A program made the position numbers and the translations under genes. A stretch of 64,000 nucleotides of DNA from Winslowiella arboricola (GTDB taxonomy: Bacteria > Pseudomonadota > Gammaproteobacteria > Enterobacterales > Enterobacteriaceae). The stretch covers positions 603,688-667,687 of the forward strand of contig NZ_JAODIM010000042.1 in NCBI RefSeq assembly GCF_025527015.1, given 5' to 3'. The notes beneath the pieces were generated by a model. It searched no databases, was not told where the DNA came from, and was given only the letters and a program-made list of their open reading frames with translations. Positions 31,707-41,809 of the stretch are shown in pieces (within the stretch, counting starts at the first letter, position 1; every line of letters starts with the position of its first letter).

Positions 31707-34082
31707 TCAGCGCGTATGGGCAAATGCAGCAATAGGGTTGATCAGAGTACCGGCAAACTTCAGGTTTTCCGCCGGATCCGCCAGGTTAATCATCTGCTGA
31801 TTATTAGCCAGTTGCAGACGGTTGAGACATGAACGCTGGAATTCCGGCATAAACAGGTCATAACGGGCAAACTTACTGTTCAGCTGTGGATGCGCCTGCT
31901 GATACTCCTTTACGCAATCCGCCACGCAGCGCCAGAACACCTCTTGCGGCAGGGTATTATCCTGCGCCAGAATAGCGCTGATAAAGCGGAAAATACAGTC
32001 GAATACATCGGTGAACACCGACAGCAGCTTCAGGTGTTCCGGCACGTCCACCGCCAGGCGCTGTGCTTTCTCCGGCAGTACCGCATCCGGGTTCAGCACC
32101 GCAATCTCTTCACCGATATCTTTCATATATGCGCTGACCGGCAGGTTATTCTCCAGCAGTAAAATCAGGTTTTCGCCGTGCGGCATAAACACCAGATCGT
32201 GCTGATAGAAACAGTGTAGCAGCGGACTTAAATAGCAGCGCAGATAAGCGGTCACCCATTGCCCGGCACTGACGCCGGAATCGGCAATCAGCGCAGGCAA
32301 TAGCGGTTGCTGCTGATGATCGACATGCAGCAGTGACGCCATGGTCATCAGACGCTGATTCGGTTGCAGATCAACCACCGGGTTGTCGCGCCATAACGCA
32401 GCAAACATCTTTTTATAGGCGGAGTCACCGCTGATCGCCTGCTCATAGTAGCGATTGTGATAGCCGATAGCCGCCACTTCGCGCAGGATGCGGAAATCGC
32501 ACTTTTGCAGCCAGCTGTCATTTTTCACCAGACCTTCCAGCCACTGATTTACTGCTGGCGTGGTCGCCATATAGTAAGGCGACAGGCCGCGCATAAAGCC
32601 CATATTCAGCACCGACAACGCGGTTTTGACATAGCGCTTATTCGGCTGGCTGCGGTTAAAGAAGGTACGAATCGACTGCTGCGCCTGATACTGATCGTCA
32701 CCGCTACCAAGATAAACAATATCGCGTGCGGCAATATCCGGCGCAAAGACCGTTAGCAGCTTATTCTGCCACTGCCATGGATGCACCGGCATAAACAGAT
32801 AGTCTGCGCGTGCTACCCCCAGCGTATCCAGATGCGCGTTAAATTGCGCCACTGTCGCTTCGCCCAGCTCGTCACGCATTACCTGCTCATAGCTCAGCTG
32901 ATCAATACTGGAGAAGTGTGCATTACGCTGGTGCACTGCCACCCACACCAGATTGACTGGCGTCGCGGCTTCGGGAGCGTATGCCAGATAATCGCGCGCA
33001 TCAAAACCGATCCGGCCATTGTTGGCAACAAAGCAGGGATGGCCTTCGGTCATCGCCGCTTCCACCGTCTGGAAATCGGCGCGGGTCAGCGCAGCGCTGT
33101 CCGGCACATTGTTCTGCAATTTAAATACGCTGCTGCACAGAGTGCTGGTGATCTCTTCCATATAGGTCGCCAGCATAGTGGGCGGAATACCAATCTGCTG
33201 GTTAAACTCGACGATAAAACTCAGCGCATCCAGCTTTAGCGGTTCGCCATTCTGATGTTTACGCAGCGAATCAGGATCGACCGCCCAGTGATCCAGCGCC
33301 AGACGCGCAGCGCTGAAGCGGTATTCAGCTTCACTGCCCGGCACGGCCAGACTGTAGCTGTCCCATTTATCGCCGGAGGCCAGTTTTTTCGGTTCAATCA
33401 GCATTTCATGAGCGAATTCAGAAATGGCTTTGCGGATCAGCATGCGGTTGGCCTGTTCCCAGTGGTTACTGGCAAGATGGCTACCGTTCGAGAGCGTTGA
33501 GGTGTTGGTCATATTCAGGGTTTCCTGCAATAAAGCTTTTTGATAGTCGTCTCGCTGACAGAAAGCCAGCCAGGCGGTTTTGTGTCCCATATCGATGGTG
33601 CGCTGATAGCAGAAACCGGCGCGCTTATTCAGCGGGTGGATCTTGTGATTGCGCACATCCGGTTCCACCACCACGCGCGCTACCTGCGGCAGGCTGAACA
33701 TGTAATCCATTACCGTGCTGAACACTTGCCAGCTAAACTGGCGAATCGGTTTCTCCGCCGGGGCAATCAGAATATGCATGCCGTAATCGTCGTCGCGTGC
33801 CGGATAGAACTCGCCAATCTGATCCTGCTGCGCCTGATAGAACTCCATCAGGAATACCGGCTGCTGATTGCAACAGCCGATAAGCGCCGCATTGGGGTTA
33901 TCACGTGTCAGATCGCGATAGAAGCTGGCGACCTTGTCGAATGAGTCGTCCTGCATGCCCCAGAAGCGGGCGTAATCCTGCGTCACCCAACGGTAAACCA
34001 GTTCGGCGTCTTCGGGCTGCATCGGGCGCAGGGTGAATTCACCCGCGCTGCGCGCGCAGCTGTAAAGGGGACTAGTGCTCAT
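31707..34082 (-). CDS. dfoC: desferrioxamine synthetase DfoC (acyltransferase-NIS synthetase fusion)
   Basis: 791 residues from the ATG at 34082, with GGAGG 6 nt upstream. Two domains: an N-terminal GNAT/AlcB-type acyltransferase (about 1-190, with HILIAPAEKPIRQFSW and VVVEPDVRNHKIHPLNKRAGF) that succinylates N-hydroxycadaverine, and a C-terminal IucA/IucC-type NIS synthetase (about 210-791, with EGHPCFVANNGRIGFDARDYL, FMPVHPWQW and FMPHGENLILL). The second joins the units and closes the macrocycle to give desferrioxamine E or related trihydroxamates. The fused form is known from Erwinia amylovora. It overlaps dfoA by 11 nt. Confidence 0.93.
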   Translation of the reverse strand: MSTSPLYSCARSAGEFTLRPMQPEDAELVYRWVTQDYARFWGMQDDSFDKVASFYRDLTRDNPNAALIGCCNQQPVFLMEFYQAQQDQIGEFYPARDDDYGMHILIAPAEKPIRQFSWQVFSTVMDYMFSLPQVARVVVEPDVRNHKIHPLNKRAGFCYQRTIDMGHKTAWLAFCQRDDYQKALLQETLNMTNTSTLSNGSHLASNHWEQANRMLIRKAISEFAHEMLIEPKKLASGDKWDSYSLAVPGSEAEYRFSAARLALDHWAVDPDSLRKHQNGEPLKLDALSFIVEFNQQIGIPPTMLATYMEEITSTLCSSVFKLQNNVPDSAALTRADFQTVEAAMTEGHPCFVANNGRIGFDARDYLAYAPEAATPVNLVWVAVHQRNAHFSSIDQLSYEQVMRDELGEATVAQFNAHLDTLGVARADYLFMPVHPWQWQNKLLTVFAPDIAARDIVYLGSGDDQYQAQQSIRTFFNRSQPNKRYVKTALSVLNMGFMRGLSPYYMATTPAVNQWLEGLVKNDSWLQKCDFRILREVAAIGYHNRYYEQAISGDSAYKKMFAALWRDNPVVDLQPNQRLMTMASLLHVDHQQQPLLPALIADSGVSAGQWVTAYLRCYLSPLLHCFYQHDLVFMPHGENLILLLENNLPVSAYMKDIGEEIAVLNPDAVLPEKAQRLAVDVPEHLKLLSVFTDVFDCIFRFISAILAQDNTLPQEVFWRCVADCVKEYQQAHPQLNSKFARYDLFMPEFQRSCLNRLQLANNQQMINLADPAENLKFAGTLINPIAAFAHTR

Positions 34083-35376
34083 TTTTAACCTCCGACTGCG
34101 CCGGGAAGGTCTGGAAGGCAATCTGCCGTTCCACCGGGTAGACTTCGCGCCCGACCAGTTCGCGGATCAGCACTGAGTTGCGATAACAGGCCATACCTAA
34201 GTCCGGGGTGACAAAACCATGGGTATGCAGCTCGGCATTCTGCACAAAGATCTGGTTGTGCTGATCGATACTGTAGTTACGCTGCACGTCATAACGGCCT
34301 TTATCATCCCAGCGCAGACGGTCGGCAATCCCTTCGACAAACATTGGTGGCTGATACTGATAACCCGTCGCCATAACTACCCCTTCACTGCGGCGGATAT
34401 AGTGCTGGTCCTGCTCCTGCTGGTGAAGCGACAGTTCAAATTCACCCTCAGGCAGCCAGCGCATATCGGTCAGTTCGGAATGGGTAAACAGATTGACGTC
34501 CAGATCGCCATCCAGCTGTTTGACATACAGCAGGTCATAGATGTCGTTGATCAGGCTGCCGTTAATCCCTTTATACAGATTCTTGTGTCTGGCATTCAGC
34601 TCATCGCGCTTGCTGGCGGGCAGCGCGTGGAAGTAGTCAATCCACTCCGGCGAGGTCATCTCCAGCGTCAGCTTGGTGTACTCCAGCGGATAGTAACGCG
34701 GAGCGCGTGTCACCCAGTTGAGCTGATAGTGATGGCGATCAATATCGCCCAGCAGATCGTAGAAAATCTCTGCCGCGCTCTGACCGCTGCCGAGTACGGT
34801 GATCGATTTTTTCTGCTGCAGTGCCGGCTTATCCACCAGATAGTGGCTGGAGTGGGTCAGACGCTGGCGATGCGGACGGCTGCACGGCGGCATCCACGCC
34901 GATGGCCCGGTGCCAAGCACCAGTTTACGTGCCAGCCAGCTCTGTGTTTCACCGGTCAGCGTGGAGCTGCTGCGTACCCGGTAGCACTGCAAGGCGTCGT
35001 CATAGCTGACATACTCCACCCGCGTATTCCAGTGCAGATTGTTCAGCTGCGCGCTGGCCCACTGGCAATACTGGTTGTACTCCTTGCGCATCAGAAAGAA
35101 GTCTTCGCGGATATAAAAGCGATACAGCTTGCCGGTCTGCTTCATATAGTTGAGCAGGCTAAAGCGGCTGGTCGGGTCCGCGAGCGTCACCAGATCGGCC
35201 ATAAACGGTGTTTGCAGATGGGCGCTCTCCAGCATCATACCGGTGTGCCAGTCAAAGCCTGGATTCTGGTCGAGAAATACGCCGTTAAGCTCGTCAATCG
35301 GATCGGTCAGACAAGCCAGACTGAGATTAAACGGGCCGACGCCGATGGCGATAAAATCATAAACAGGACTATTCAT
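34072..35376 (-). CDS. dfoA: cadaverine N-hydroxylase DfoA
   Basis: FAD- and NADPH-dependent N-hydroxylating monooxygenase of the IucD/AlcA class. It hydroxylates cadaverine, the second step of desferrioxamine synthesis. 434 residues from the ATG at 35376. FAD motif IGVGPFNLSLA, NADPH motif VLGSGQSAAEIFYDLL, and the C-terminal ATGYQYQPP. The start lies 10 nt after the dfoJ stop, and the end overlaps dfoC, so the three genes are one transcript. Confidence 0.94.
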   Translation of the reverse strand: MNSPVYDFIAIGVGPFNLSLACLTDPIDELNGVFLDQNPGFDWHTGMMLESAHLQTPFMADLVTLADPTSRFSLLNYMKQTGKLYRFYIREDFFLMRKEYNQYCQWASAQLNNLHWNTRVEYVSYDDALQCYRVRSSSTLTGETQSWLARKLVLGTGPSAWMPPCSRPHRQRLTHSSHYLVDKPALQQKKSITVLGSGQSAAEIFYDLLGDIDRHHYQLNWVTRAPRYYPLEYTKLTLEMTSPEWIDYFHALPASKRDELNARHKNLYKGINGSLINDIYDLLYVKQLDGDLDVNLFTHSELTDMRWLPEGEFELSLHQQEQDQHYIRRSEGVVMATGYQYQPPMFVEGIADRLRWDDKGRYDVQRNYSIDQHNQIFVQNAELHTHGFVTPDLGMACYRNSVLIRELVGREVYPVERQIAFQTFPAQSEVKNEH

Positions 35377-35386
35377 CGTTATGCTC

Positions 35387-36940
35387 TCACTGATTGGCGG
35401 CATTGATATTCTGACTTCGCGCCAGCTCGTGACCGTAATGGGCGATCAGGGCAATAATGTCTTCCAGATCGGCGCTGGTCGCTGCCGGGTTTAGCAGGGT
35501 GAATTTCAGATACTGACGGCCATCCACTTTGGTGCCGGCAACCACTGCGTTACCTGAACGGAACAGCGCTTTGCGGATCTGCGCGTTTACTTCGTCGACG
35601 GCAGCGTCACTCATGCCGGGGCGTGGGATATAGCGGAAAATCTGGGTGGTCAGTTCTGGCTGATGCAGCACCTCAATCGCCGGATGCGCCGCCAGCAGCT
35701 GGTGGGCGTGACGCGTCAGCGCCAGCAGGCTGTCAAAGGCATTGCCCAGCGCTTCCGGCCCCATAATGCGCAGCGTCATCCACATCTTCAGCGCGTCAAA
35801 ACGGCGGGTGGTCTGAATGCTTTTGCTCACCAGGTTTGGCGTGCCTTCCTGCTGCGCACTTAGCGGGTTGAGATAATCTGCATGCACCGTGACATGACTG
35901 AGATGCTGGCGGTCACGCACAAAGAAGGCGCCGCAGCTGACGGTCTGGAAGAATGACTTGTGATAGTCGACGGTAACCGAATCGGCCTGTTCGATACCCT
36001 GCAGGCGCTGACGATGCTGCGGTGAAACCAGCAGCCCGCAACCATAGGCAGCATCGACATGCATCCACAGGCCATAGTGCTGGCAAATGGTCGCCACTGA
36101 ACTCAGCGGATCAATGCTGCCGAAATCGGTGGTGCCGCTGGTGGCGACCACCGCAATCGGAATCAGACCTTCCTGCTGGCAGCGCTGGATCTCCTGCTCC
36201 AGCAGCGCGGCGTCCATGCGGTAGTGTTCATCGTGGTCGATGGCGATCACCGCGTCATATCCGAGTCCGAGGATCGCGGTCGATTTCTGAATACTGAAAT
36301 GGCTGAGTTTCGAGGTGAAAATACGCCATTTGCTGGCTTCCGGCGGCAATCCTTTCTGCTTGATCAGATGACCCGGGCGATGGCGGGTGCACCAGCTGTC
36401 GCGCGCCAGCAGCATCGCCATCAGATTGGACTGGGTACCGCCGCTGGTAAAAATACCATCCGCGCTGGCGGGCAGGCCAATACGGCTCAGCGTCCAGTCA
36501 ATCACCTTCTGCTCAATCAGCGTGCCGCCGGCGCTCTGATCCCAGGTGTCCACCGAACTGTTAACTGCACTCATAATCTGCTCGGCGAGCAAGGACGGCA
36601 GCACCACCGGGCAGTTGAGATGGGCGATATATTTTGGATGGTGGAAGTAAACCGCATCACGCAAATAAAGTTGTGACAGTTCATCCAGCGCCGCCTGATT
36701 ATCCAGCAGCGGAACATTGAGATCGACAGCATTAAAGGCCGGAGCAAGCTCATGCGGGAGAATACCGCTAAAAGGTTTTTCGACCTGCCGGATGGTGTTG
36801 TTAATTAATTCCAGCGCCGTCAGTGTTTGTTGTGAATAAGCGTCGAGCTGGGCGGCGTTAAACAGCAATTCAGCTGCAGCCTCCCCGGGCTGTGGTTGAA
36901 TCTGAGTGGCAGCGCGTGCCGTTTGCGAACCAAAGACCAT
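35387..36940 (-). CDS. dfoJ: lysine decarboxylase DfoJ
   Basis: PLP-dependent group II decarboxylase that makes cadaverine from lysine, the first step of desferrioxamine synthesis. The ATG at 36940 (AAAGGT 8 nt upstream) gives 517 residues; 27 more in-frame codons upstream lack a ribosome site. The PLP lysine is in VDYHKSFFQTVSC, the aspartate in WMHVDAAYGCG, and the histidine in KLSHFSIQKS. First gene of the operon, with a long AT-rich region ahead holding Fur- and CRP-like sites. Confidence 0.93.
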   Translation of the reverse strand: MVFGSQTARAATQIQPQPGEAAAELLFNAAQLDAYSQQTLTALELINNTIRQVEKPFSGILPHELAPAFNAVDLNVPLLDNQAALDELSQLYLRDAVYFHHPKYIAHLNCPVVLPSLLAEQIMSAVNSSVDTWDQSAGGTLIEQKVIDWTLSRIGLPASADGIFTSGGTQSNLMAMLLARDSWCTRHRPGHLIKQKGLPPEASKWRIFTSKLSHFSIQKSTAILGLGYDAVIAIDHDEHYRMDAALLEQEIQRCQQEGLIPIAVVATSGTTDFGSIDPLSSVATICQHYGLWMHVDAAYGCGLLVSPQHRQRLQGIEQADSVTVDYHKSFFQTVSCGAFFVRDRQHLSHVTVHADYLNPLSAQQEGTPNLVSKSIQTTRRFDALKMWMTLRIMGPEALGNAFDSLLALTRHAHQLLAAHPAIEVLHQPELTTQIFRYIPRPGMSDAAVDEVNAQIRKALFRSGNAVVAGTKVDGRQYLKFTLLNPAATSADLEDIIALIAHYGHELARSQNINAANQ

Positions 36941-37179
36941 ACCCTGTACCTTTTTTTGGACGTAAGAAACCCCGCCGCCATAACAAAATGACAGCCGTGA
37001 CCCTGCAAAATCTGTGGACATATGTTAAGAATGATTAAAGATTGTCTGGAGTTGCCTGTGATTCAGTAAATATCGCGATAACTGAGATAGTTAGCTTAAA
37101 CAGGCAATAAACCCTCATTTAATAGTGTTAAATCACAATTTGTAACATGCTTGTTGCGATTATTGACGTTAATGAGATT

Positions 37180-37198
37180 ATAAATAGGAATCATTAGC
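37180..37198. promoter_or_regulatory. candidate Fur box upstream of dfoJ
   Basis: ATAAATAGGAATCATTAGC matches 12 of 19 positions of the Fur consensus GATAATGATAATCATTATC, with a nearly complete right half. It lies in an AT-rich stretch about 240 nt before the dfoJ start. Iron repression is expected for a siderophore operon, which supports the call; the distance is long for a simple operator. Confidence 0.42.
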
Positions 37199-37251
37199 AT
37201 TCAATAAGTTTATTCTTACAGGTTAAATATAAGTATAATTGATGTAGGAAG

Positions 37252-37267
37252 TGTGATCTGGATCACG
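37252..37267. promoter_or_regulatory. strong CRP-like site in the dfoJ-pykA gap
   Basis: TGTGATCTGGATCACG, that is TGTGA-N6-TCACG, differs from the ideal TGTGA-N6-TCACA by one base and carries the TCTGGA/GATC core of good CRP sites. It lies about 310 nt upstream of dfoJ. pykA points away, ending at 37394, so dfoJ is the only neighbouring promoter it can serve, unless an unseen small RNA starts here. Confidence 0.6.
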
Positions 37268-37345
37268 TTATCAGTTGTGAATAAACAGAGTGATTATCAG
37301 GTTAATCAGGGGTTTTAGTATGGCAGAAGGGAAGGGCAGAAAAGA

Positions 37346-37378
37346 TTCCGGGCCACGCTGGCTGGCGCAGCCCGGAAC
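37346..37378 (-). terminator. terminator of pykA
   Basis: Inverted repeat TTCCGGGC ... GCCCGGAA just downstream of the pykA stop, followed on the minus strand by TCTTTTCT. The U-tract is modest. Confidence 0.65.
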
Positions 37379-37393
37379 TGAAACCGACTGGAA

Positions 37394-38836
37394 TTATTCG
37401 ACGCGCAGTACGCGACTGGTATTGGTAGTGCCGACGGTGCTCATCACGTCACCCTGGGTAACGATAACTAAATCACCTGACACCAGAAAGCCTTTGTCGC
37501 GCAGCAGATTAATTGCATCGTTAGCAGCCACGACACCTTCATTGTTGCTGTCGAAGTAAACCGGGGTGACCCCACGATACAGCGCAGTCAGATTCAGCGT
37601 GCGCTGGTGACGCGACATGGCGAAAATCGGCAGGCCGGACGTGATACGTGAAGTCATCAACGCGGTGCGACCGGATTCGGTCATGGTGATAATGGCGCTA
37701 ACGCCCTGCAGATGGTTGGCGGCGTACATCGCCGACATCGCAATCGCTTCTTCGATATTGTCGAACTGTACTTCAAGACGATGTTTGGACACGTTAATGC
37801 TTGGGATTTTCTCTGCGCCCAGACAGACTTTCGCCATCGCAGACACGGTTTCCGCCGGATACTGGCCCGCTGCGGTTTCTGCCGACAGCATCACTGCATC
37901 GGTGCCGTCGAGGACTGCGTTCGCCACATCCATCACTTCCGCACGTGTAGGCATCGGATTAGTGATCATCGATTCCATCATCTGGGTAGCGGTGATCACC
38001 GAGCGGTTAAGCTGACGCGCGCGACGAATCAGCGCTTTCTGGATGCCGACCAGTTCAGGATCGCCAATTTCGACGCCGAGGTCGCCACGCGCTACCATCA
38101 CCACGTCGGAGGCGAGGATAATATCATCCATCGCTTCCTGCGAGGCGACCGCTTCTGCACGCTCAACTTTGGAAACGATCATTGCATCGCAACCGGCTTC
38201 GCGCGCCAGACGACGGGCATAATGCAGATCTTCACCGCAACGTGGGAAAGAGACTGCCAGATAATCGACGCCGATTTTCGCCGCGGTCAGGATATCGGCT
38301 TTATCTTTTTCGGTCAGTGCTTCAGCAGAAAGACCGCCGCCGAGTTTGTTAATCCCTTTATTATTGGAAAGGGGGCCGCCGACGGTGACTTCGGTAAACA
38401 CTTTCATGCCCTGAACTTCCAGCACTTTCAGCTGCACACGGCCATCATCCAGCAACAGCACGTCGCCCGGCACCACATCTTCCGGCAGGCCTTTGTAGTC
38501 GATGCCGACTTTCTCTTTATCGCCTTCACCTTTACTCAGATTGGCATCCAGCAGAAAGCGGTCGCCCTGATTAAGGAACACTTTGCCTTCTTTAAAGGTC
38601 GATACGCGGATTTTCGGACCTTGCAGATCGCCAAGGATCGCCACATGACGGCCCAGTTTTGCGGCAATTTCACGGACTTTGTCGGCACGTAGCTGGTGAT
38701 CTTCCGGCGTACCGTGTGAGAAGTTAAGACGAACAACGTTAGCGCCAGCAGCGATGATTTTTTCAAGGTTATTATCGCGATCGGTTGCCGGACCCAAAGT
38801 AGTTACAATCTTGGTTCTTCTGAGACGTCTTGACAT
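37394..38836 (-). CDS. pykA: pyruvate kinase II
   Basis: Converts phosphoenolpyruvate and ADP to pyruvate and ATP, the last step of glycolysis; AMP-activated isozyme. 480 residues, as in E. coli PykA. Active-site segments: [47 protein letters not shown] and [12 protein letters not shown]. An 200-nt spacer with no clear operator separates it from hexR, on the same strand. Confidence 0.97.
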   Translation of the reverse strand: MSRRLRRTKIVTTLGPATDRDNNLEKIIAAGANVVRLNFSHGTPEDHQLRADKVREIAAKLGRHVAILGDLQGPKIRVSTFKEGKVFLNQGDRFLLDANLSKGEGDKEKVGIDYKGLPEDVVPGDVLLLDDGRVQLKVLEVQGMKVFTEVTVGGPLSNNKGINKLGGGLSAEALTEKDKADILTAAKIGVDYLAVSFPRCGEDLHYARRLAREAGCDAMIVSKVERAEAVASQEAMDDIILASDVVMVARGDLGVEIGDPELVGIQKALIRRARQLNRSVITATQMMESMITNPMPTRAEVMDVANAVLDGTDAVMLSAETAAGQYPAETVSAMAKVCLGAEKIPSINVSKHRLEVQFDNIEEAIAMSAMYAANHLQGVSAIITMTESGRTALMTSRITSGLPIFAMSRHQRTLNLTALYRGVTPVYFDSNNEGVVAANDAINLLRDKGFLVSGDLVIVTQGDVMSTVGTTNTSRVLRVE

Positions 38837-39036
38837 GTAGGACTCCGTTGACTTTAACGTGGTGTTGCCATTGCAATCACACCAGATTCTTTTTATGCCC
38901 CTGGGAGCACTGGCTGCAGCGGATCTGCCCTGGTACTGCCGTGCTGCAAGCCTGACTACAATGGCTAAATTTTATATAACATTTATATAACAAATCGCTG
39001 TTGCATGCGACCTGATTTCATGGCGACTACTGCACG

Positions 39037-39906
39037 CTATCGCGGAAAGAGAGAGTTCGTCGCATCCTTATCTAAACGCGATTCTTTTAAACCTTCTTTG
39101 ACGCGCTTCAGGTTATCTCTGAATTTTGGTCCGCGACGTAAGGTAAAACCGGTGGCCAGTACATCAATCAGGGTTAATTGCGCCAGACGCGACACCATTG
39201 GCATATAAATGTCAGTGTCTTCCGGCACATCCAGCGTCAGCGCCAGGGTGGCCTCCAGCGCCAGCGGCGAGTGCGGCGAGGTAATCGCCAGCACCGTGGC
39301 GTCATTTTCCCGTGCAAGCTGCGCCAGTTCGACTAAATTTTTGGTGCGGCCCGTATGAGAAATCAGCACCATTACGTCACCTTCTGCGCTGTTCATGCAA
39401 CTCATGCGCTGCATCACAATATCATCGGAATAGATAACGGGAACATTGAAGCGGAAAAATTTATTCATCGCGTCATGCGCTACCGCGGCCGATGCGCCTA
39501 AACCGAAAAAGGCAATCTTCTTCGCCTGCGTCAGCATATCGACAGCGCGGTTGATGGCATTGATATCCAGATGCTGGCGTACCTGATCAAGACCGGCCAT
39601 CGCTGATTCAAAGATTTTCGCGGTATAGGATTCGGCGCTGTCATCTTCAGCGACATGACGGCTGACCCAGGGGGTGCCGGTAGCCAGACTTTGCGCCAGT
39701 TGTAGTTTAAAATCGGGGAAACCTTTAGTTTCCATACGATGGCAAAAGCGGTTAACCGTCGGTTCGCTCACCTCTGCGGCGCGTGCCAGCAGGGCAATAC
39801 TGGAGTGAATGGCGCTGTGTGGCGCCGCAAGGATCACCTCAGCGACTTTGCGCTCAGATTTGCTAAGTTGTTCGAGGAAAGTGTGAATTTTTTCCAGCAT
39901 ATTCAT
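39037..39906 (-). CDS. hexR: transcriptional regulator HexR
   Basis: RpiR-family repressor that controls zwf, pyk and other central-carbon genes and is released by KDPG (2-keto-3-deoxy-6-phosphogluconate). The ATG at 39906 (MNMLEKIHTFLEQLSKSERK) is chosen by homology and gives 289 residues, as in E. coli; two in-frame ATGs upstream are possible. An N-terminal helix-turn-helix (EVSEPTVNRFCHRM) is followed by a SIS sugar-phosphate domain (IAFFGLGASAAVAHD, LISHTGRTKNLVE). Divergent from zwf, a known target. Confidence 0.95.
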   Translation of the reverse strand: MNMLEKIHTFLEQLSKSERKVAEVILAAPHSAIHSSIALLARAAEVSEPTVNRFCHRMETKGFPDFKLQLAQSLATGTPWVSRHVAEDDSAESYTAKIFESAMAGLDQVRQHLDINAINRAVDMLTQAKKIAFFGLGASAAVAHDAMNKFFRFNVPVIYSDDIVMQRMSCMNSAEGDVMVLISHTGRTKNLVELAQLARENDATVLAITSPHSPLALEATLALTLDVPEDTDIYMPMVSRLAQLTLIDVLATGFTLRRGPKFRDNLKRVKEGLKESRLDKDATNSLFPR

Positions 39907-40061
39907 AGGCTGATGACCACTCATCAATTCTGACGATTTCATTCAAAGGAGAAATCGATGTCGATTTGTAGAGAATATACAATGCCGTAGCAGACGACGG
40001 GCAGAGCCATCCGGCCGAAACTGACATTTTTTGCCAGAATTTGAACTGTGTCTGATTTTCA

Positions 40062-40078
40062 TTACTGTAAAACAGTAA
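40062..40078. promoter_or_regulatory. palindrome in the hexR-zwf spacer
   Basis: TTACTGTAAAACAGTAA is a near-perfect dyad in the AT-rich 386-nt spacer between hexR and zwf. The overlapping TGTAAAACAGTAACA matches 10 of 15 HexR consensus positions. It may be an autoregulatory HexR site or another operator. The rest of the spacer is AT-rich with no gene seen. Confidence 0.35.
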
Positions 40079-40215
40079 CAAAAAAGTCGGAAAATTACGC
40101 ACAAACTGACGTACTTGTTGATTATAACAGCCGTTAAATTGAATAGCGGTAAATACATTGCTCTGGCAGACGCTGCACCGGTTTACGTGCAATAGCCAAA
40201 AGAAGTACATTGTAT

Positions 40216-40230
40216 TGAAAGAAAATTACA
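40216..40230 (+). promoter_or_regulatory. candidate HexR operator before zwf
   Basis: TGAAAGAAAATTACA matches 12 of 15 positions of the HexR consensus TGTAATTAAATTACA, with a full right half-site. It lies 62 nt before the zwf start, between the divergent hexR and zwf genes, where HexR is known to act in enterobacteria. Confidence 0.45.
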
Positions 40231-40292
40231 ATAAGAATCTGACTGATTACGGAACCCGCAGGTCAGATTCATCCTGCAACGAGGAGATTAAA

Positions 40293-41768
40293 ATGGCGGT
40301 AACACAAACAGCCCAGGCGTGCGATCTGGTTATTTTCGGTGCCAAGGGCGATCTTGCACGCCGGAAACTGTTGCCTTCCCTGTACCAGCTGGAAAAAGCC
40401 GGACAGATTCATGAAGAGTCGCGCATTATTGGCGTTGGACGCGCTGACTGGGATAAAGCTGCCTATACCAAGGTGATTCGTGAAGCGCTGGAAACCTTCA
40501 TGAAAGAGAAAATCGATGAAGCGCTGTGGGACAAACTGAGCAGCCGTCTCGATTTCTGTAACCTTGATGTTAATGATTCCTCGCACTTCCCGAAACTGGG
40601 CAAGATGCTGGATCAGAAAAATCGCGTCACCATCAATTACTTCGCCATGCCGCCAAGTACTTTCGGCGCGATCTGTAAAGGTCTCGGTCAGGCGAAGCTT
40701 AACGCCATGCCGGCGCGCGTGGTGATGGAAAAACCGCTGGGTACTTCACTGGCGACTTCACGCGAAATCAACGACCAGGTCGGTGAGTATTTCGAAGAGT
40801 CGCAGGTGTTCCGTATTGACCACTACCTCGGTAAAGAGACGGTACTGAACCTGCTGGCGCTGCGTTTCGCTAACTCTCTGTTCGCCTCTAACTGGGATAA
40901 CCGCACTATCGACCACGTGCAGATCACCGTGGCGGAAGAAGTGGGTATCGAAGGCCGTTGGGGTTACTTCGATCAGGCCGGTCAGATGCGCGATATGATT
41001 CAGAACCATCTGTTGCAGGTTCTGACCATGATTGCCATGTCGCCCCCGGCCGATCTCTCTGCTGACCGTATTCGCGATGAGAAAGTAAAAGTATTGCGCT
41101 CGCTGCGCCGTATCGATCACAGCAATGTGCGTGATAAAACCGTGCGCGGTCAGTACACCGCCGGTTTTGTGCAGGGCAAAAAAGTGCCTGGCTATCTGGA
41201 AGAAGAGGGCGCCAATAAATCCAGTAATACCGAATCCTTTGTCTCGATTCGGGTGGATATCGATGACTGGCGCTGGGCTGGCGTGCCGTTCTACCTGCGT
41301 ACCGGTAAACGTCTGCCAACCAAATGCTCGGAAGTGGTGGTGTACTTTAAGAACCCGGCGCTGAATCTGTTTAAAGAGTCCTGGCAGGAGCTGCCGCAGA
41401 ACAAACTGACTATCCGTCTGCAGCCTGACGAAGGCGTGGATATTCAGATTCTGAATAAAGTGCCAGGTCTGGATCATAAACATAATCTGCAGACCACCAA
41501 GCTGGATCTGAGCTACTCCGAAACCTTTAACCAGTCGCACCTGGCCGATGCTTACGAGCGTTTGCTGCTGGAGTCGATGCGCGGCATCCAGGCGCTGTTT
41601 GTGCGTCGTGATGAAGTAGAAGAAGCCTGGAAGTGGGTCGACTCAATTATGGAGGCATGGGCTGCGGATAACGAAGCGCCTAAGCCTTATCAGGCTGGTA
41701 CCTGGGGCCCGGTGGCTTCCGTGGCGATGATTACCCGTGATGGTCGTTCCTGGAACGAATTCGAGTAA
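40293..41768 (+). CDS. zwf: glucose-6-phosphate 1-dehydrogenase
   Basis: First enzyme of the oxidative pentose phosphate pathway; makes 6-phosphogluconolactone and NADPH. 491 residues, the E. coli length, from the ATG at 40293 preceded by GAGGAG. NADP motif [19 protein letters not shown], active site [11 protein letters not shown] with the catalytic histidine region. Followed by an intrinsic terminator; edd, usually next, is missing. Confidence 0.98.
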   Translation: MAVTQTAQACDLVIFGAKGDLARRKLLPSLYQLEKAGQIHEESRIIGVGRADWDKAAYTKVIREALETFMKEKIDEALWDKLSSRLDFCNLDVNDSSHFPKLGKMLDQKNRVTINYFAMPPSTFGAICKGLGQAKLNAMPARVVMEKPLGTSLATSREINDQVGEYFEESQVFRIDHYLGKETVLNLLALRFANSLFASNWDNRTIDHVQITVAEEVGIEGRWGYFDQAGQMRDMIQNHLLQVLTMIAMSPPADLSADRIRDEKVKVLRSLRRIDHSNVRDKTVRGQYTAGFVQGKKVPGYLEEEGANKSSNTESFVSIRVDIDDWRWAGVPFYLRTGKRLPTKCSEVVVYFKNPALNLFKESWQELPQNKLTIRLQPDEGVDIQILNKVPGLDHKHNLQTTKLDLSYSETFNQSHLADAYERLLLESMRGIQALFVRRDEVEEAWKWVDSIMEAWAADNEAPKPYQAGTWGPVASVAMITRDGRSWNEFE

Positions 41769-41784
41769 TTATTCAGGTAAATCA

Positions 41785-41809
41785 AACCCGCTGATGGCGG
41801 GTTTTTTTT
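41785..41809 (+). terminator. intrinsic terminator after zwf
   Basis: Stem AACCCGC / GCGGGTT with loop TGATG followed by eight T residues. Ends zwf and makes eda a separate unit. Confidence 0.9.

Larger units (their letters stand above)
36941..37345. other. AT-rich intergenic stretch upstream of dfoJ
   Basis: About 400 nt between dfoJ and the pykA terminator. It is AT-rich, with several TATAAT-like segments (for example TATAAT at 37234), the candidate Fur box and the CRP-like site. No convincing gene is visible. A plus-strand open frame beginning near 37290 runs antisense into pykA and is a shadow. Confidence 0.6.

Noticed and set aside
34219..35406. A 395-codon open frame on the plus strand opposite dfoA.
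   Set aside because: It is exactly antisense to a clear FAD monooxygenase with all motifs, and its translation shows no domain or plausible start.
37290..37559. A plus-strand frame starting upstream of and running antisense into pykA.
   Set aside because: Its first part contains the pykA terminator palindrome and its rest is the reverse of the pykA C-terminus.
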